Shown here: positions 25,800-34,369 of the stretch, one piece after another
Numbering within the stretch: position 1 is the first letter of the stretch
Layout: every line of letters begins with the position of its first letter
Source: Methylibium sp035476815
GTDB taxonomy: Bacteria > Pseudomonadota > Gammaproteobacteria > Burkholderiales > Burkholderiaceae_C
Direction of reading: 5' to 3'
DNA length: 64,000 bases
Assembly: GCA_035476815.1 (NCBI GenBank)
Contig: DATILD010000021.1
Location: 1 to 64,000 of the forward strand
Translations under genes and position numbers: made by a program
Notes under the pieces: generated by a model
The model's database searches: none
What the model was told of the DNA's origin: nothing
The model's input: the letters and a program-made list of their open reading frames with translations, nothing else

Positions 25800-26042
25800 C
25801 TACTTGCCCGGGAACAGTCCCCGCAGTTCACCCGGCAGCGTGTCGATGGGCTGCTCGAACATGTCCATGCCATAGCGCAGGTCGAACGAGGACTCGTTCC
25901 ACACCGGCTCGTCCGAGCCGGCATGCAGGCCCATCGGGACCGTCTCCGCGAAGTCGGGGAGGCGGTCCGGTTCGGCGGCGCCCGGGCGGGGCGGACGGGG
26001 CGTGGTCCAGGTCTTGTTCATCGGTGGCTTGAGCATGGCCAT
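25800..26042 (-). CDS. Small hypothetical protein, 80 aa
   Basis: Encodes a Pro-rich, acidic, soluble 80-aa protein (PPMNKTWTTPRPPRPG; later SSFDLRYGMDMFEQPIDTLP). No signal peptide, membrane helix or known motif. It starts at one of two ATGs (26042 or 26036). A clear intrinsic terminator follows, and it is divergent from the NTPase gene at 26157 across 114 bases, so the two may share a control region. I do not recognise the family; several such short proteins with a C-terminal L-PGELRGLFPG-type end occur in Burkholderiales, from memory only. Confidence 0.65.
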   Translation of the reverse strand: MAMLKPPMNKTWTTPRPPRPGAAEPDRLPDFAETVPMGLHAGSDEPVWNESSFDLRYGMDMFEQPIDTLPGELRGLFPGK

Positions 26043-26156
26043 CCGGCTAGTCTGCCGTTTTGTGCGATTTGTTGCAATCGGTAACCCGCACTCGATCGCA
26101 TCCGCGAGGGTCCGAGGCTCATAGCGACCAGCGTCTGCACCGTCGAGGAGCCGCCC

Positions 26157-26867
26157 GTGACCCATCCGCTCAGCGCCGACGGCGATGGCGTCCGGTGGTA
26201 TTCGCGCGATCACGAGGCCGTGCAGCTGGCAGCCGGCCTGCGCAGCGCGCGTGTCACGCTGCTGTCGGGCCCGGCCCGGTCGGGGAAGACCACGCTGCTG
26301 CACCAGGGCTTGCTGCCGCTGCTGCGGCGACGCACGGTCGATCACGGCCCGCTGCCTGCCGCCGCATTGCCGCCCGGCGTGCTGCCCATCCCGGACCGAC
26401 GCCGTCGCGCCACCGCGCCCTGGGCCGCGACGCCCGAGGTCGCCATGGTGTTCGACCGCTGGGACGGCGAGCCGCTGGCGGCGCTGTTGGGCCATGTCCA
26501 GGCGGAACTCGGGCTGCGCCGGGTGGTCGACGGGCTCGACGACGGCGCGCTCGGGGACAGCCTGGCGCTGTGGGGGCGGCAACTCGGTGCGCGGCTGTTG
26601 CTGATCCTCGATGGCTTCGACGCGGTGCTCGGCGCGCCGGCCGGCGACGGCGGGTGCGAGCGCCTGAGCGCCGCGTTGCTGCAGGCGATCGGCATGCCGA
26701 GCCTGCCGGCCAACTTCCTGTTCGCGTTCCGCGACACGGCCGAACCGGGGCTGATGCGCTGGTGCCGGCGCTGGCCGGGCATCGAGAGGCAGCATGTGCG
26801 GCTGCCGCCGCCGCAGGGCGGCGGGCTGCTGTCGAGCTTCGCCGCGGCGCGTACCGTGGCGCGCTGA
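26157..26867 (+). CDS. Stand-alone P-loop NTPase resembling the nSTAND1 core
   Basis: A 236-aa protein beginning with GTG, preceded by GGAG. It has Walker A GPARSGKT (38-45) followed by LLHQGLLPLLRRR, Walker B LLLILDGFD (Asp152, Asp155), and a sensor-like segment LPANFLFAFRDTAEPGLMRW. This order and the wording around each motif match novel STAND NTPase family 1 (GPSGxGKSSLLRAGLLP, LVLDQFEE, ANFLxxxRED). STAND proteins usually carry long repeats (WD40, TPR) or effector domains; here there is neither, only the ATPase core of less than half the usual size. It may be a degraded remnant or a minimal signalling ATPase. Divergent from the 80-aa gene. Confidence 0.7.
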   Translation: MTHPLSADGDGVRWYSRDHEAVQLAAGLRSARVTLLSGPARSGKTTLLHQGLLPLLRRRTVDHGPLPAAALPPGVLPIPDRRRRATAPWAATPEVAMVFDRWDGEPLAALLGHVQAELGLRRVVDGLDDGALGDSLALWGRQLGARLLLILDGFDAVLGAPAGDGGCERLSAALLQAIGMPSLPANFLFAFRDTAEPGLMRWCRRWPGIERQHVRLPPPQGGGLLSSFAAARTVAR

Positions 26868-26891
26868 GCCTGCAGCGGCGATCGACCGGCG

Positions 26892-27275
26892 TCAGGCGCT
26901 GCGCGCCAGGGCGTGGCGCTGCAGCGCCGCCAGGTTCACGACTTCCAGCGCCCGCTCGTGCGTGCTCTCCAGCACCACCGGTGGGGCGACGCCGGCCTCG
27001 AGCGCCTCGGTCCAGCGCCGTGCGCACAGGCACCAGCGATCGCCCGGCCGCAGCCCGGGGAAGCGCTGCTGCGGCCGCGGCGTGACGAGGTCGTTGCCGC
27101 GCTCGCGGGCGAAGGCGAGGAACGCGGACGTCATGCGCGCACACACCACGTGGCTGCCGGGGTCGTCGCTGCCCGTGTGGCAACAGCCGTCGCGGAACCA
27201 GCCGGTCAGCGGGTCGTAGGAGCAGGCGAGCAGCGCCGTGCCCAGCACGTTGCGCGCCGGCCCGGGATCGCTCAT
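26892..27275 (-). CDS. DUF2237 family protein
   Basis: A 127-aa protein with the DUF2237 hallmarks: NVLGTALLACSYDPLTGWFR, DGCCHTGSDDPGSHVVCARM and PGDRWCLCARRWTEA, rich in conserved Cys and Gly-Asp motifs. The function is unknown in the family. ATG at 27275 overlaps the stop of the SPFH gene by four bases, so the three minus-strand genes nfeD-SPFH-DUF2237 form a coupled run. Confidence 0.9.
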   Translation of the reverse strand: MSDPGPARNVLGTALLACSYDPLTGWFRDGCCHTGSDDPGSHVVCARMTSAFLAFARERGNDLVTPRPQQRFPGLRPGDRWCLCARRWTEALEAGVAPPVVLESTHERALEVVNLAALQRHALARSA

Positions 27276-28195
27276 GGCCGGCCTGCCACCGCCGGCTGCC
27301 GGATCAGCGTCATCGCGGTGCCGATCAGCGTGGCCACCTCGCCCATGTGGCCGGGCACGATCATGGTGTTGTTCTTCTGTGCCAGCTGGCCGTAGGCCTC
27401 GACGGCCTTCTCGGCCACCTTGAGCTGCACCGCCTGTTCGCCGCCGGGCTCGCGGATCGCGGCGGCGACCTGGCGGATCGCCGAGGCCGTGGCCTCGGCC
27501 ACGGCGATGATCGCGGCGGCCTGCCCCTGGGCGTTGTTGATCTCGGCCTGCTTCTCGCCCTCGGAGCGCGCGATGAAGGCCTCGCGCTCGCCGGTGGCGA
27601 TGTTGATCTGCTCCTGGCGCCGGCCTTCGGAGGCGGCGATCAGGGCACGCTTCTCGCGCTCGGCGGTGATCTGGGCCTGCATCGCGTGCAGGATCGCGGC
27701 CGGCGGCGTGAGGTCCTTGATCTCGTAGCGCAGCACCTTGACGCCCCAGTTCAGCGCCGCCTCGTCGAGGGCGTTGACCACCGCGGCGTTGATCGCGTTG
27801 CGTTCCTCGAAGGTCTTGTCGAGCTCCATCTTGCCGATCACGCTGCGCAGCGTCGTCTGCGCGAGCTGGGTGATCGCCACGATGTAGTTCGAGGCACCGT
27901 AGCTGGCCCGCATCGCGTCGGTGACCTGGAAGTAGAGGATGCCGTCGACGGTGAGCTGGGTGTTGTCCCTGGTGATGCAGACCTGGCTGGGCACGTCCAG
28001 CGGGATCTCCTTGAGCGAGTGCTTGTAGGCGAGCCGGTCGATGAAGGGCACGAGGAAGTTCAGCCCGGGCGTCAGCGTCGCGTGGTACTTGCCGAGGCGC
28101 TCGACCACCCAGGCGTTCTGCTGCGGCACGACCTTGACCGAGCGGACGACAAAGATCGCGGCGACGATAAGGAGGACGAGGGCGATGATTTCCAT
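27272..28195 (-). CDS. SPFH/stomatin-like membrane protein (QmcA type)
   Basis: A 307-aa band-7 protein: an N-terminal membrane helix (IIALVLLIVAAIFVVRSVKV), the SPFH domain (VVERLGKYHATLTPGLNFLV to about residue 180), and a helical Ala/Glu-rich C-terminal region (SEGRRQEQINIATGEREAFI) that oligomerises. Such proteins scaffold membrane microdomains and modulate proteases. The NfeD partner is the gene just upstream, the classic SPFH/NfeD pair. Confidence 0.93.
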   Translation of the reverse strand: MEIIALVLLIVAAIFVVRSVKVVPQQNAWVVERLGKYHATLTPGLNFLVPFIDRLAYKHSLKEIPLDVPSQVCITRDNTQLTVDGILYFQVTDAMRASYGASNYIVAITQLAQTTLRSVIGKMELDKTFEERNAINAAVVNALDEAALNWGVKVLRYEIKDLTPPAAILHAMQAQITAEREKRALIAASEGRRQEQINIATGEREAFIARSEGEKQAEINNAQGQAAAIIAVAEATASAIRQVAAAIREPGGEQAVQLKVAEKAVEAYGQLAQKNNTMIVPGHMGEVATLIGTAMTLIRQPAVAGRP

Positions 28196-28222
28196 GGTGG
28201 CGTGGGAGGGGGTTGCAGGAGG

Positions 28223-28651
28223 TCAGCGGCCGAGCAGCAGGCGATTGCCCTCGACCGCGCGGATGGTGCACAGGCCGGGTGTCGGCGGCGTGTCGTCGTG
28301 CCAGCGCGCCGACCACTGCGCGCCGCGGTAGGACACCTGGGTGCTGCCCTCGCTGTCCCATGCGTCGACGCGGACCTGCTCGCCGATGTCGAGGTTGACG
28401 TCGCGGTTGGAGCCGGCCGGCGCCGCGACCGGCCGCGCACCGCGCTTGAGATGCCAGGCCGCCACCGCGCCACCGCCGACCGCCGCCGCCACCACCAGCT
28501 GGCCGGAGAAATCGAGCCCGCCATGTGCGGCCAGCGCCGCCGCGGCCACGCCGAGGGCCAGCATCAGCAGGTAGAAGGTCCCGGTCGTCAGCTCGGCCGC
28601 CACCAGCACCCCGCAGGCAACCCACCACCACGTGGACGCGCTCCAATCCAT
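28223..28651 (-). CDS. NfeD family protein
   Basis: A 142-aa protein with two to three membrane helices (WWWVACGVLVAAELTTGTFY; GVAAAALAAHGGLDF; LVVAAAVGGGAVAAWHL) and a C-terminal OB-fold domain (GEQVRVDAWDSEGSTQVSYR, GLCTIRAVEGNRLLLG). It is the short NfeD1b type without a serine protease domain, which pairs with SPFH proteins. First gene of the run; divergent from the decarboxylase gene. Confidence 0.9.
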   Translation of the reverse strand: MDWSASTWWWVACGVLVAAELTTGTFYLLMLALGVAAAALAAHGGLDFSGQLVVAAAVGGGAVAAWHLKRGARPVAAPAGSNRDVNLDIGEQVRVDAWDSEGSTQVSYRGAQWSARWHDDTPPTPGLCTIRAVEGNRLLLGR

Positions 28652-28798
28652 GCCTGGTCCTCCTGCGCCCGGCGGCGCGATCTGCGATTCAGTTTACGCC
28701 GCGCCTGTCGTCATCGGCGTGGCGCGGCGATGGGTCTACACTGCGCGCCTTCTCGAGCGGCGACCGGCCGCCGGCGCCCGCCTTCCGGAGCCCCTTCG

Positions 28799-31057
28799 AT
28801 GCAGCATTTCCGCTTTCCCATCGTCATCATCGACGAGGACTACCGCTCCGAGAACACCTCGGGCCTGGGCATCCGCGCGCTCGCCGACGCGATCCAGAAG
28901 GAAGGCTTCGAGGTGCTGGGCGTCACCAGCTACGGCGACCTGAGCCAGTTCGCGCAGCAGCAGAGCCGCGCCAGCGCCTTCATCCTGTCGATCGACGACA
29001 ACGAGTTCGTCCACGAAGGCCCGGAGCTGGCGCCGGCGGTCGTCAACCTGCGCCAGTTCATCCGCGAGATCCGGCGCAAGAACCTCGAGATCCCGATCTA
29101 CCTGTACGGCGAGACGCGCACCTCGCAGCACCTGCCCAACGACGTGCTGCGCGAGCTGCACGGCTTCATCCACATGTTCGAGGACACGCCGGAGTTCGTG
29201 GCGCGCCACATCATCCGCGAGGCCAAGAGCTACCTCGACGGCCTGGCGCCGCCGTTCTTCAAGGCGCTGGTCGACTATGCGCAGGACGGCTCGTACTCCT
29301 GGCACTGCCCGGGGCATTCGGGCGGCGTGGCGTTTCTCAAGAGCCCGGTCGGCCAGATGTTCCACCAGTTCTTCGGCGAGAACATGCTGCGCGCCGACGT
29401 CTGCAACTCGGTGGACGAGTTGGGCCAGCTGCTCGACCATACCGGCCCGGTGGCGCAGAGCGAGCGCAACGCGGCGCGCATCTTCAATGCCGACCACTGC
29501 TTCTTCGTCACCAACGGCACCAGCACCAGCAACAAGATGGTGTGGCACCACACGGTGGCGCCGGACGACGTGGTGGTGGTGGACCGCAACTGCCACAAGT
29601 CCATCCTGCACGCGATCATCATGACCGGCGCCGTGCCGGTGTTCCTGCCGCCGACGCGCAACCACCTGGGCATCATCGGCCCGATCCCGCAGGCCGAGTT
29701 CGAGCCGGCGGCGATCCGCAAGCGCATCGCCGCCAACCCGCTGCTCGCACACGTGAACCCGGCGACCGTCAAGCCGCGCATCCTGACGCTGACGCAGAGC
29801 ACCTACGACGGCGTGCTCTACAACACCGAGACCATCAAGGGTCTGCTCGACGGCTGGGTCGACACGCTGCACTTCGACGAGGCCTGGCTGCCGCACGCCG
29901 CCTTCCACAAGTTCTACGGCAGCTACCACGCGATGGGCAAGTACCGCACGCGGCCGAAGCAGGCGGTGGTCTACGCGACCCAGAGCACCCACAAGCTGCT
30001 GGCCGGCATCAGCCAGGCCTCGCAGGTGCTGGTGCAGGACGCGCAGAACACCAAGCTCGACCGCCACCTTTTCAACGAGGCCTACCTGATGCACACCTCG
30101 ACCTCGCCGCAGTACGCGATCATCGCGAGCTGCGACGTGGCCGCCGCGATGATGGAGCCGCCCGGCGGCACCGCGCTGGTGGAGGAGAGCATCCAGGAGG
30201 CGCTCGACTTCCGTCGCGCGATGCGCAAGGTCGACAAGGAGTTCGGCAAGGACTGGTGGTTCAAGGTCTGGGGCCCGGACCGGCTCAGCGAGGACGGCAT
30301 CGGCAAGCCCGAGGACTGGATGATCAAGGCCGAGGCCAAGTGGCACGGCTTCGGTCCGCTGGCCGAAGGCTTCAACATGCTCGACCCGATCAAGTCGACC
30401 ATCGTGACGCCGGGGCTGGACGTGTCGGGCAAGTTCGCCAAGAGCGGCATCCCGGCGTCGATCGTCACCAAGTTCCTGGCCGAGCATGGCGTGATCGTCG
30501 AGAAGACCGGGCTGTACTCGTTCTTCATCATGTTCACGATCGGCATCACCAAGGGCCGCTGGAACACGCTGCTGACCGCGCTGCAGCAGTTCAAGGACGA
30601 CTACGACAAGAACGCGCCGCTGTGGCGCATCCTGCCGGAGTTCTGCGCCGCCCACCCGCGCTACGAGCGCATGGGCCTGCGCGACCTGGCCCAGGCCATC
30701 CACGAGGCCTACGTGGCTGGCGACATCGCGCGCCTGACGACCGACATGTACCTGTCGGACCTGCAGCCGGCGATGAAGCCGAGCGAGGCCTACGCCCACA
30801 TCGCCCACCGCAAGACCGAGCGGGTCGACATCGAGGCGCTGGAAGGGCGCATCACGACCTCGCTGCTGACCCCCTATCCGCCGGGCATCCCGCTGCTCAT
30901 TCCGGGCGAGCGCTTCAACAAGAAGATCGTCGACTACCTGCGCTTCACGCGCGACTTCAACAAGCGCTTCCCCGGCTTCGACACCGACGTGCACGGCCTC
31001 GTCGAGGAGGAGAACGAGGACGGCGTGCGGCGCTACTCCGTCGACTGCGTGGCCTAG
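28799..31057 (+). CDS. Arginine/lysine/ornithine decarboxylase
   Basis: PLP enzyme of 752 aa in the prokaryotic Orn/Lys/Arg decarboxylase family. It has the flavodoxin-like wing domain (FPIVIIDEDYRSENTSGLGI), the PLP domain with STHKLLAGISQASQ (Lys399 forms the Schiff base), DEAWLPHAAFHKFYG, and the C-terminal domain. A length close to AdiA (about 755 aa) favours arginine decarboxylase, but substrate cannot be settled by eye. If it makes agmatine or putrescine, it feeds the putrescine locus further along. TACACT at 28737-28742 may be a -10 box; no strong -35 is seen. Confidence 0.9.
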   Translation: MQHFRFPIVIIDEDYRSENTSGLGIRALADAIQKEGFEVLGVTSYGDLSQFAQQQSRASAFILSIDDNEFVHEGPELAPAVVNLRQFIREIRRKNLEIPIYLYGETRTSQHLPNDVLRELHGFIHMFEDTPEFVARHIIREAKSYLDGLAPPFFKALVDYAQDGSYSWHCPGHSGGVAFLKSPVGQMFHQFFGENMLRADVCNSVDELGQLLDHTGPVAQSERNAARIFNADHCFFVTNGTSTSNKMVWHHTVAPDDVVVVDRNCHKSILHAIIMTGAVPVFLPPTRNHLGIIGPIPQAEFEPAAIRKRIAANPLLAHVNPATVKPRILTLTQSTYDGVLYNTETIKGLLDGWVDTLHFDEAWLPHAAFHKFYGSYHAMGKYRTRPKQAVVYATQSTHKLLAGISQASQVLVQDAQNTKLDRHLFNEAYLMHTSTSPQYAIIASCDVAAAMMEPPGGTALVEESIQEALDFRRAMRKVDKEFGKDWWFKVWGPDRLSEDGIGKPEDWMIKAEAKWHGFGPLAEGFNMLDPIKSTIVTPGLDVSGKFAKSGIPASIVTKFLAEHGVIVEKTGLYSFFIMFTIGITKGRWNTLLTALQQFKDDYDKNAPLWRILPEFCAAHPRYERMGLRDLAQAIHEAYVAGDIARLTTDMYLSDLQPAMKPSEAYAHIAHRKTERVDIEALEGRITTSLLTPYPPGIPLLIPGERFNKKIVDYLRFTRDFNKRFPGFDTDVHGLVEEENEDGVRRYSVDCVA

Positions 31058-31118
31058 GGAAGGCGTACAGCTCCGAGCGGGCCGAGGGCATCGGGCGGCC
31101 GACTGCGCTCATGTCCTC

Positions 31119-31141
31119 CGGCCCGCGCTCCGCGCGGGCCG
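31119..31141. terminator. GC-rich hairpin between convergent genes
   Basis: CGGCCCGCGC and GCGCGGGCCG form a perfect 10-bp stem with a 3-base loop. It lies between the decarboxylase and fabI stop codons (31058-31232) and could end transcripts from either side, but has no T run. The rest of the 175-base gap holds nothing recognised. Confidence 0.45.
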
Positions 31142-31232
31142 CCCCCTCTGCTTCGCTCCGCCGGCCACCCGACACCCTCGGCTGGGCAACTCAGTGCCCC
31201 GCCCGCGTGAGCCTCGCTCCGTCACCACCGCT

Positions 31233-32018
31233 TCAGAGTTCGCTCATCCCGCTCGCCACCCGGCTGAAGCCGGCGTCGACGTAGGTGATCTCGGCGGTCA
31301 CGCCGGCGGCCAGGTCGCTGAGCAGGAAGGCGGCGACGTTGCCCACGTCGTCGATCGTCACGTTGCGCTTGAGCGGCGCGTTCTGCTCGACCACGTCGAG
31401 GATCTTGCCGAAGCCCTTGATGCCCGAGGCCGCCAGCGTCTTGATCGGCCCGGCCGAAATCCCGTTGACGCGGATGCCGCGGCCGCCCAGGCTGCCGGCC
31501 AGGTAGCGCACGCTCGCCTCCAGCGAGGCCTTGGCCAGACCCATGGTGTTGTAGTTGGGCACGACGCGGTCGCTGCCCAGGTAGGTCAGCGTCAGCAGCG
31601 CCGCCTTGGCCGACAGCCTTGGTGCGGCCGCCTTGGCCATCGCCGGGAAGCTGTAGGACGAGATGTCGTGGGCGATGCGGAAGGCCTCGCGGGACAGGCC
31701 GTCGAGGAAGTCGCCGGCGATCGCCTCGCGCGGCGCGAAGCCGATCGAGTGCACGAAGCCGTCGAAGCTGGGCCAGGCCTCGCCGAGACCGTCGAACATG
31801 GCCTGGATCTGCGCGTCGTCGGCGACGTCGCAGTCGAAGATCAGCTCGGTGCCGAACTCCTTGGCGAAGTCGACGATGCGCCCCTTGAAGCGCTCGCCGA
31901 CATAGCTGAAGGCCAGCTCCGCGCCCTCGCGGTGGCAGGCGCGGGCGATGCCGTAGGCGATCGAGCGGTTGGACAGCAGCCCGGTGATCAGCAGGCGCTT
32001 GCCGGCGAGAAAGCCCAT
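31233..32018 (-). CDS. fabI: Enoyl-[acyl-carrier-protein] reductase (NADH), FabI
   Basis: Last reductive step of type II fatty acid synthesis and the target of triclosan. The 261-aa protein aligns by eye with E. coli FabI without gaps for most of its length, including MGFLAGKRLLITG, SIAYGIARACHREGAELAF, HSIGFAPREA and the catalytic YLGSDRVVPNYNTMGLAK with Tyr146, Tyr156 and Lys163 at the E. coli numbering. The start at 32018 is the family start. Confidence 0.97.
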   Translation of the reverse strand: MGFLAGKRLLITGLLSNRSIAYGIARACHREGAELAFSYVGERFKGRIVDFAKEFGTELIFDCDVADDAQIQAMFDGLGEAWPSFDGFVHSIGFAPREAIAGDFLDGLSREAFRIAHDISSYSFPAMAKAAAPRLSAKAALLTLTYLGSDRVVPNYNTMGLAKASLEASVRYLAGSLGGRGIRVNGISAGPIKTLAASGIKGFGKILDVVEQNAPLKRNVTIDDVGNVAAFLLSDLAAGVTAEITYVDAGFSRVASGMSEL

Positions 32019-32101
32019 GGTCGGCTCCAGGTAAGGGGGTCGGGAGCCCGAAATTCTGGCATGCGCGCCCCTGCACCAGCCGCTCTTGACACCCCGGCGG
32101 C

Positions 32102-32130
32102 TTGCCGTTAGGGCCTGTCCGGGCTACAAT
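32102..32130 (+). promoter_or_regulatory. Promoter of the rimP-nusA-infB operon
   Basis: TTGCCG (32102-32107), 17-base spacer, TACAAT (32125-32130). Transcription would start near 32137, leaving a leader of about 95 bases that contains the hairpin at 32155-32182. A TTGACA at 32086-32091 has no -10 box at the right distance. Confidence 0.7.
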
Positions 32131-32154
32131 CCGCGCTTCGCTAGACCATGAATT

Positions 32155-32182
32155 GGGCAGGGAAATCCAGCCCTTTTTTTTT
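32155..32182 (+). terminator. Leader terminator/attenuator before rimP
   Basis: GGGC-A-GG pairs with CC-A-GCCC around a short A-rich loop (32155-32173), followed at once by nine T (32174-32182). It stands about 50 bases before rimP on the coding strand, inside the operon leader. Attenuator-like terminators ahead of rimP are known from enterobacteria; NusA, the second gene product, acts at such hairpins, so feedback control is plausible but not shown. Confidence 0.7.
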
Positions 32183-32233
32183 GGTCGATTCTCTTTGGGG
32201 CGGGGTGAACCCGCATTGGCAGGATATCGAGCG

Positions 32234-32836
32234 TTGTCGTTGAACTGGCAGGCAGCCGTGGAAAAGACCGTCGCCGGGCTCGGGTACGAGCTGGTGGAAT
32301 GCGAGCGCGGCTCGCAGGGTCTGTTGCGCGTCGCCATCGACCAGCTCCCCGGTGCCGCCGGCGGCGAGTTCATCACGGTCGACGACTGCGAGAAGGTCAC
32401 CCGCCAGCTGCAGCTCGTGCTCGAGGTCGAGGGCTGCGACTACAAGCGGCTCGAGGTCTCGTCGCCGGGGCTCGACCGGCCGCTGAAGACCGCCGCGCAC
32501 TATGCGCGCTTCCTCGGCGAGCGCATCGAGCTGACGCTGAAGCTGCCCTTCCAGGGGCGCAAGAAATACGCTGGCCTGCTGATGGCGGGCGAGGCCGAGG
32601 GCGGCTGGGCGCTGCAACTCGTCGCGCCCGAGGCGCCGGCCGGCAGCAAGGCGGCGCGTGCCGCCAAGAAGCGGGTCACGCCGGCGGCCGCCGACGAGCC
32701 GCCCGCACAGGTTTTGAGCTTCACGCTCGACGAGGTCCGCGAGGCCCGGCTGGTGCCGGTCGTGGACTTCAAGGGCCGCAAGGGCGGGGCCGAGCCCCAG
32801 CCCGCGGCGCAGGAATCCGGAGGTCACGAAGAATGA
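32234..32836 (+). CDS. rimP: Ribosome maturation factor RimP
   Basis: 30S assembly factor, 200 aa. The core is recognisable from EKTVAGLGYELVECERGSQG and VDDCEKVTRQLQLVLEVEG to LEVSSPGLDRPLKTAAHYAR. A linker of about 40 residues between the two halves (GSKAARAAKKRVTPAAADEP) is longer than in E. coli. I take TTG at 32234 as start because AGGA lies nine bases upstream and the first residues (LNWQAAVEKTV) match relatives; other in-frame starts exist. The stop overlaps nusA (ATGA). Confidence 0.88.
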   Translation: MSLNWQAAVEKTVAGLGYELVECERGSQGLLRVAIDQLPGAAGGEFITVDDCEKVTRQLQLVLEVEGCDYKRLEVSSPGLDRPLKTAAHYARFLGERIELTLKLPFQGRKKYAGLLMAGEAEGGWALQLVAPEAPAGSKAARAAKKRVTPAAADEPPAQVLSFTLDEVREARLVPVVDFKGRKGGAEPQPAAQESGGHEE

Positions 32837-34311
32837 ACCGCGAACTGTTGATGCTGGTGGACGCGATCGCTCGCGAGAAGAACGTCGAGCGCGAGGTCGT
32901 GTTCGGTGCCGTCGAGGCCGCGCTCGCCTCGGCGAGCAAGAAGCTGCATGGCGGCGAGGTGGACATGCGCGTGTCCGTCGACCGCGAGACCGGCGAGTAC
33001 GAGACCTTCCGCCGCTGGCACGTGGTGCCCAACGAGGCCGGCCTGCAGCTGCCCGATTCGGAGAAGCTGCTGTTCGAGGCCCAGGAGGAGATCGCCGACA
33101 TCGAGGTCGACGACTACATCGAGGAGCAGGTCGAGTCGGTGTCGATCGGCCGCATCGGTGCGCAAGCCGCCAAGCAGGTGATCCTGCAGAAGATCCGCGA
33201 CGCCGAGCGCGAGCAGCTGCTCAACGACTTCCTGTCGCGCGGCGACAAGATCTTCGTCGGCACCGTCAAGCGCCTCGACAAGGGCGACATCGTCGTCGAG
33301 AGCGGCCGCGTCGAAGGGCGCCTGCGCCGCAGCGAGATGATCGCCAAGGAGAACCTGCGCACCGGCGACCGCGTGCGTGCCTTCATCACCGAGGTCGACA
33401 CCACGCAGCGCGGACCGCAGATCATGCTGTCGCGCTCGGCGCCGGGCTTCATGATGGAGCTGTTCCGCCACGAGGTGCCCGAGATCGAGCAGGGCCTGCT
33501 CGAGATCAAGAGCTGCGCCCGCGATGCCGGTTCGCGCGCCAAGATCGCCGTCGTGTCGCACGACAAGCGGGTCGACCCGATCGGCACCTGCGTCGGCGTG
33601 CGCGGCTCGCGCGTCAACGCCGTCACCAACGAGCTGGCCGGCGAGCGCGTCGACATCGTGCTGTGGTCTGAGGACCCGGCGCAGTTCGTGATCGGCGCGC
33701 TGGCGCCGGCCAACGTGCAGTCCATCGTCGTCGACGAGGAGAAGCACGCGATGGACGTGGTCGTCGACGAGGAGAACCTCGCGATCGCGATCGGCCGCGG
33801 CGGCCAGAACGTGCGCCTGGCCTCCGAGCTGACCGGTTGGCGCATCAACATCATGAGCGCCGAGGAGTCGGCCGAGAAGCAGGCCGGCGAGTCGGAGTCG
33901 ATCCGCAAGCTCTTCGTCGACAAGCTCGACGTCGACGCCGAGGTGGCCGACATCCTGATCGAGGAAGGCTTCACCAGCCTCGAGGAGGTGGCCTACGTGC
34001 CGCTGTCGGAGATGCTCGAGATCGAGAGCTTCGACGAGGACACCGTCAACGAGCTGCGCACCCGCGCCAAGGACGCGCTGCTCACGATGGAGATCGCCCA
34101 GGAGGAGAAGCTCGAGAGCGTCTCGCAGGATCTGCGCGACCTCGACGGACTCGACGAGGCGCTGATCCCCAAGCTCACCGAGGGCGGCATCCACACCCGC
34201 GACGACCTCGCCGACCTGGCGGTCGACGAGCTGACCGAGCTCACCGGCATGGCCGAGGCCGATGCCCGCGCGCTGATCATGAAGGCGCGCGAGCACTGGT
34301 TCACGGCCTGA
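32833..34311 (+). CDS. nusA: Transcription termination/antitermination factor NusA
   Basis: A 492-aa elongation factor that binds RNA polymerase. Order: N-terminal domain (NRELLMLVDAIAREKNVERE), S1 domain (about 135-200; GTVKRLDKGDIVVESGRVEG), two KH domains (VGVRGSRVNAVTNELAGE and IAIGRGGQNVRLASELTGW), and two C-terminal acidic repeats (about 365-492), as in E. coli and unlike short NusA. ATG overlaps the rimP stop. The acidic repeats are consistent with alpha-CTD binding. Confidence 0.97.
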   Translation: MNRELLMLVDAIAREKNVEREVVFGAVEAALASASKKLHGGEVDMRVSVDRETGEYETFRRWHVVPNEAGLQLPDSEKLLFEAQEEIADIEVDDYIEEQVESVSIGRIGAQAAKQVILQKIRDAEREQLLNDFLSRGDKIFVGTVKRLDKGDIVVESGRVEGRLRRSEMIAKENLRTGDRVRAFITEVDTTQRGPQIMLSRSAPGFMMELFRHEVPEIEQGLLEIKSCARDAGSRAKIAVVSHDKRVDPIGTCVGVRGSRVNAVTNELAGERVDIVLWSEDPAQFVIGALAPANVQSIVVDEEKHAMDVVVDEENLAIAIGRGGQNVRLASELTGWRINIMSAEESAEKQAGESESIRKLFVDKLDVDAEVADILIEEGFTSLEEVAYVPLSEMLEIESFDEDTVNELRTRAKDALLTMEIAQEEKLESVSQDLRDLDGLDEALIPKLTEGGIHTRDDLADLAVDELTELTGMAEADARALIMKAREHWFTA

Positions 34312-34369
34312 TCGGCCGCCGGACCGCCTGCACGACGCCACGCACCCGCTACACCAAGGACACCACCCA

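Noticed and set aside
27347..28798. Extended N-terminus of the decarboxylase
   Set aside because: The extension is antisense to the SPFH and NfeD genes; the family start is at 28799.
32086..32091. TTGACA as -35 box for rimP
   Set aside because: No -10 box at 16-18 bases; the pair at 32102 and 32125 is better spaced.
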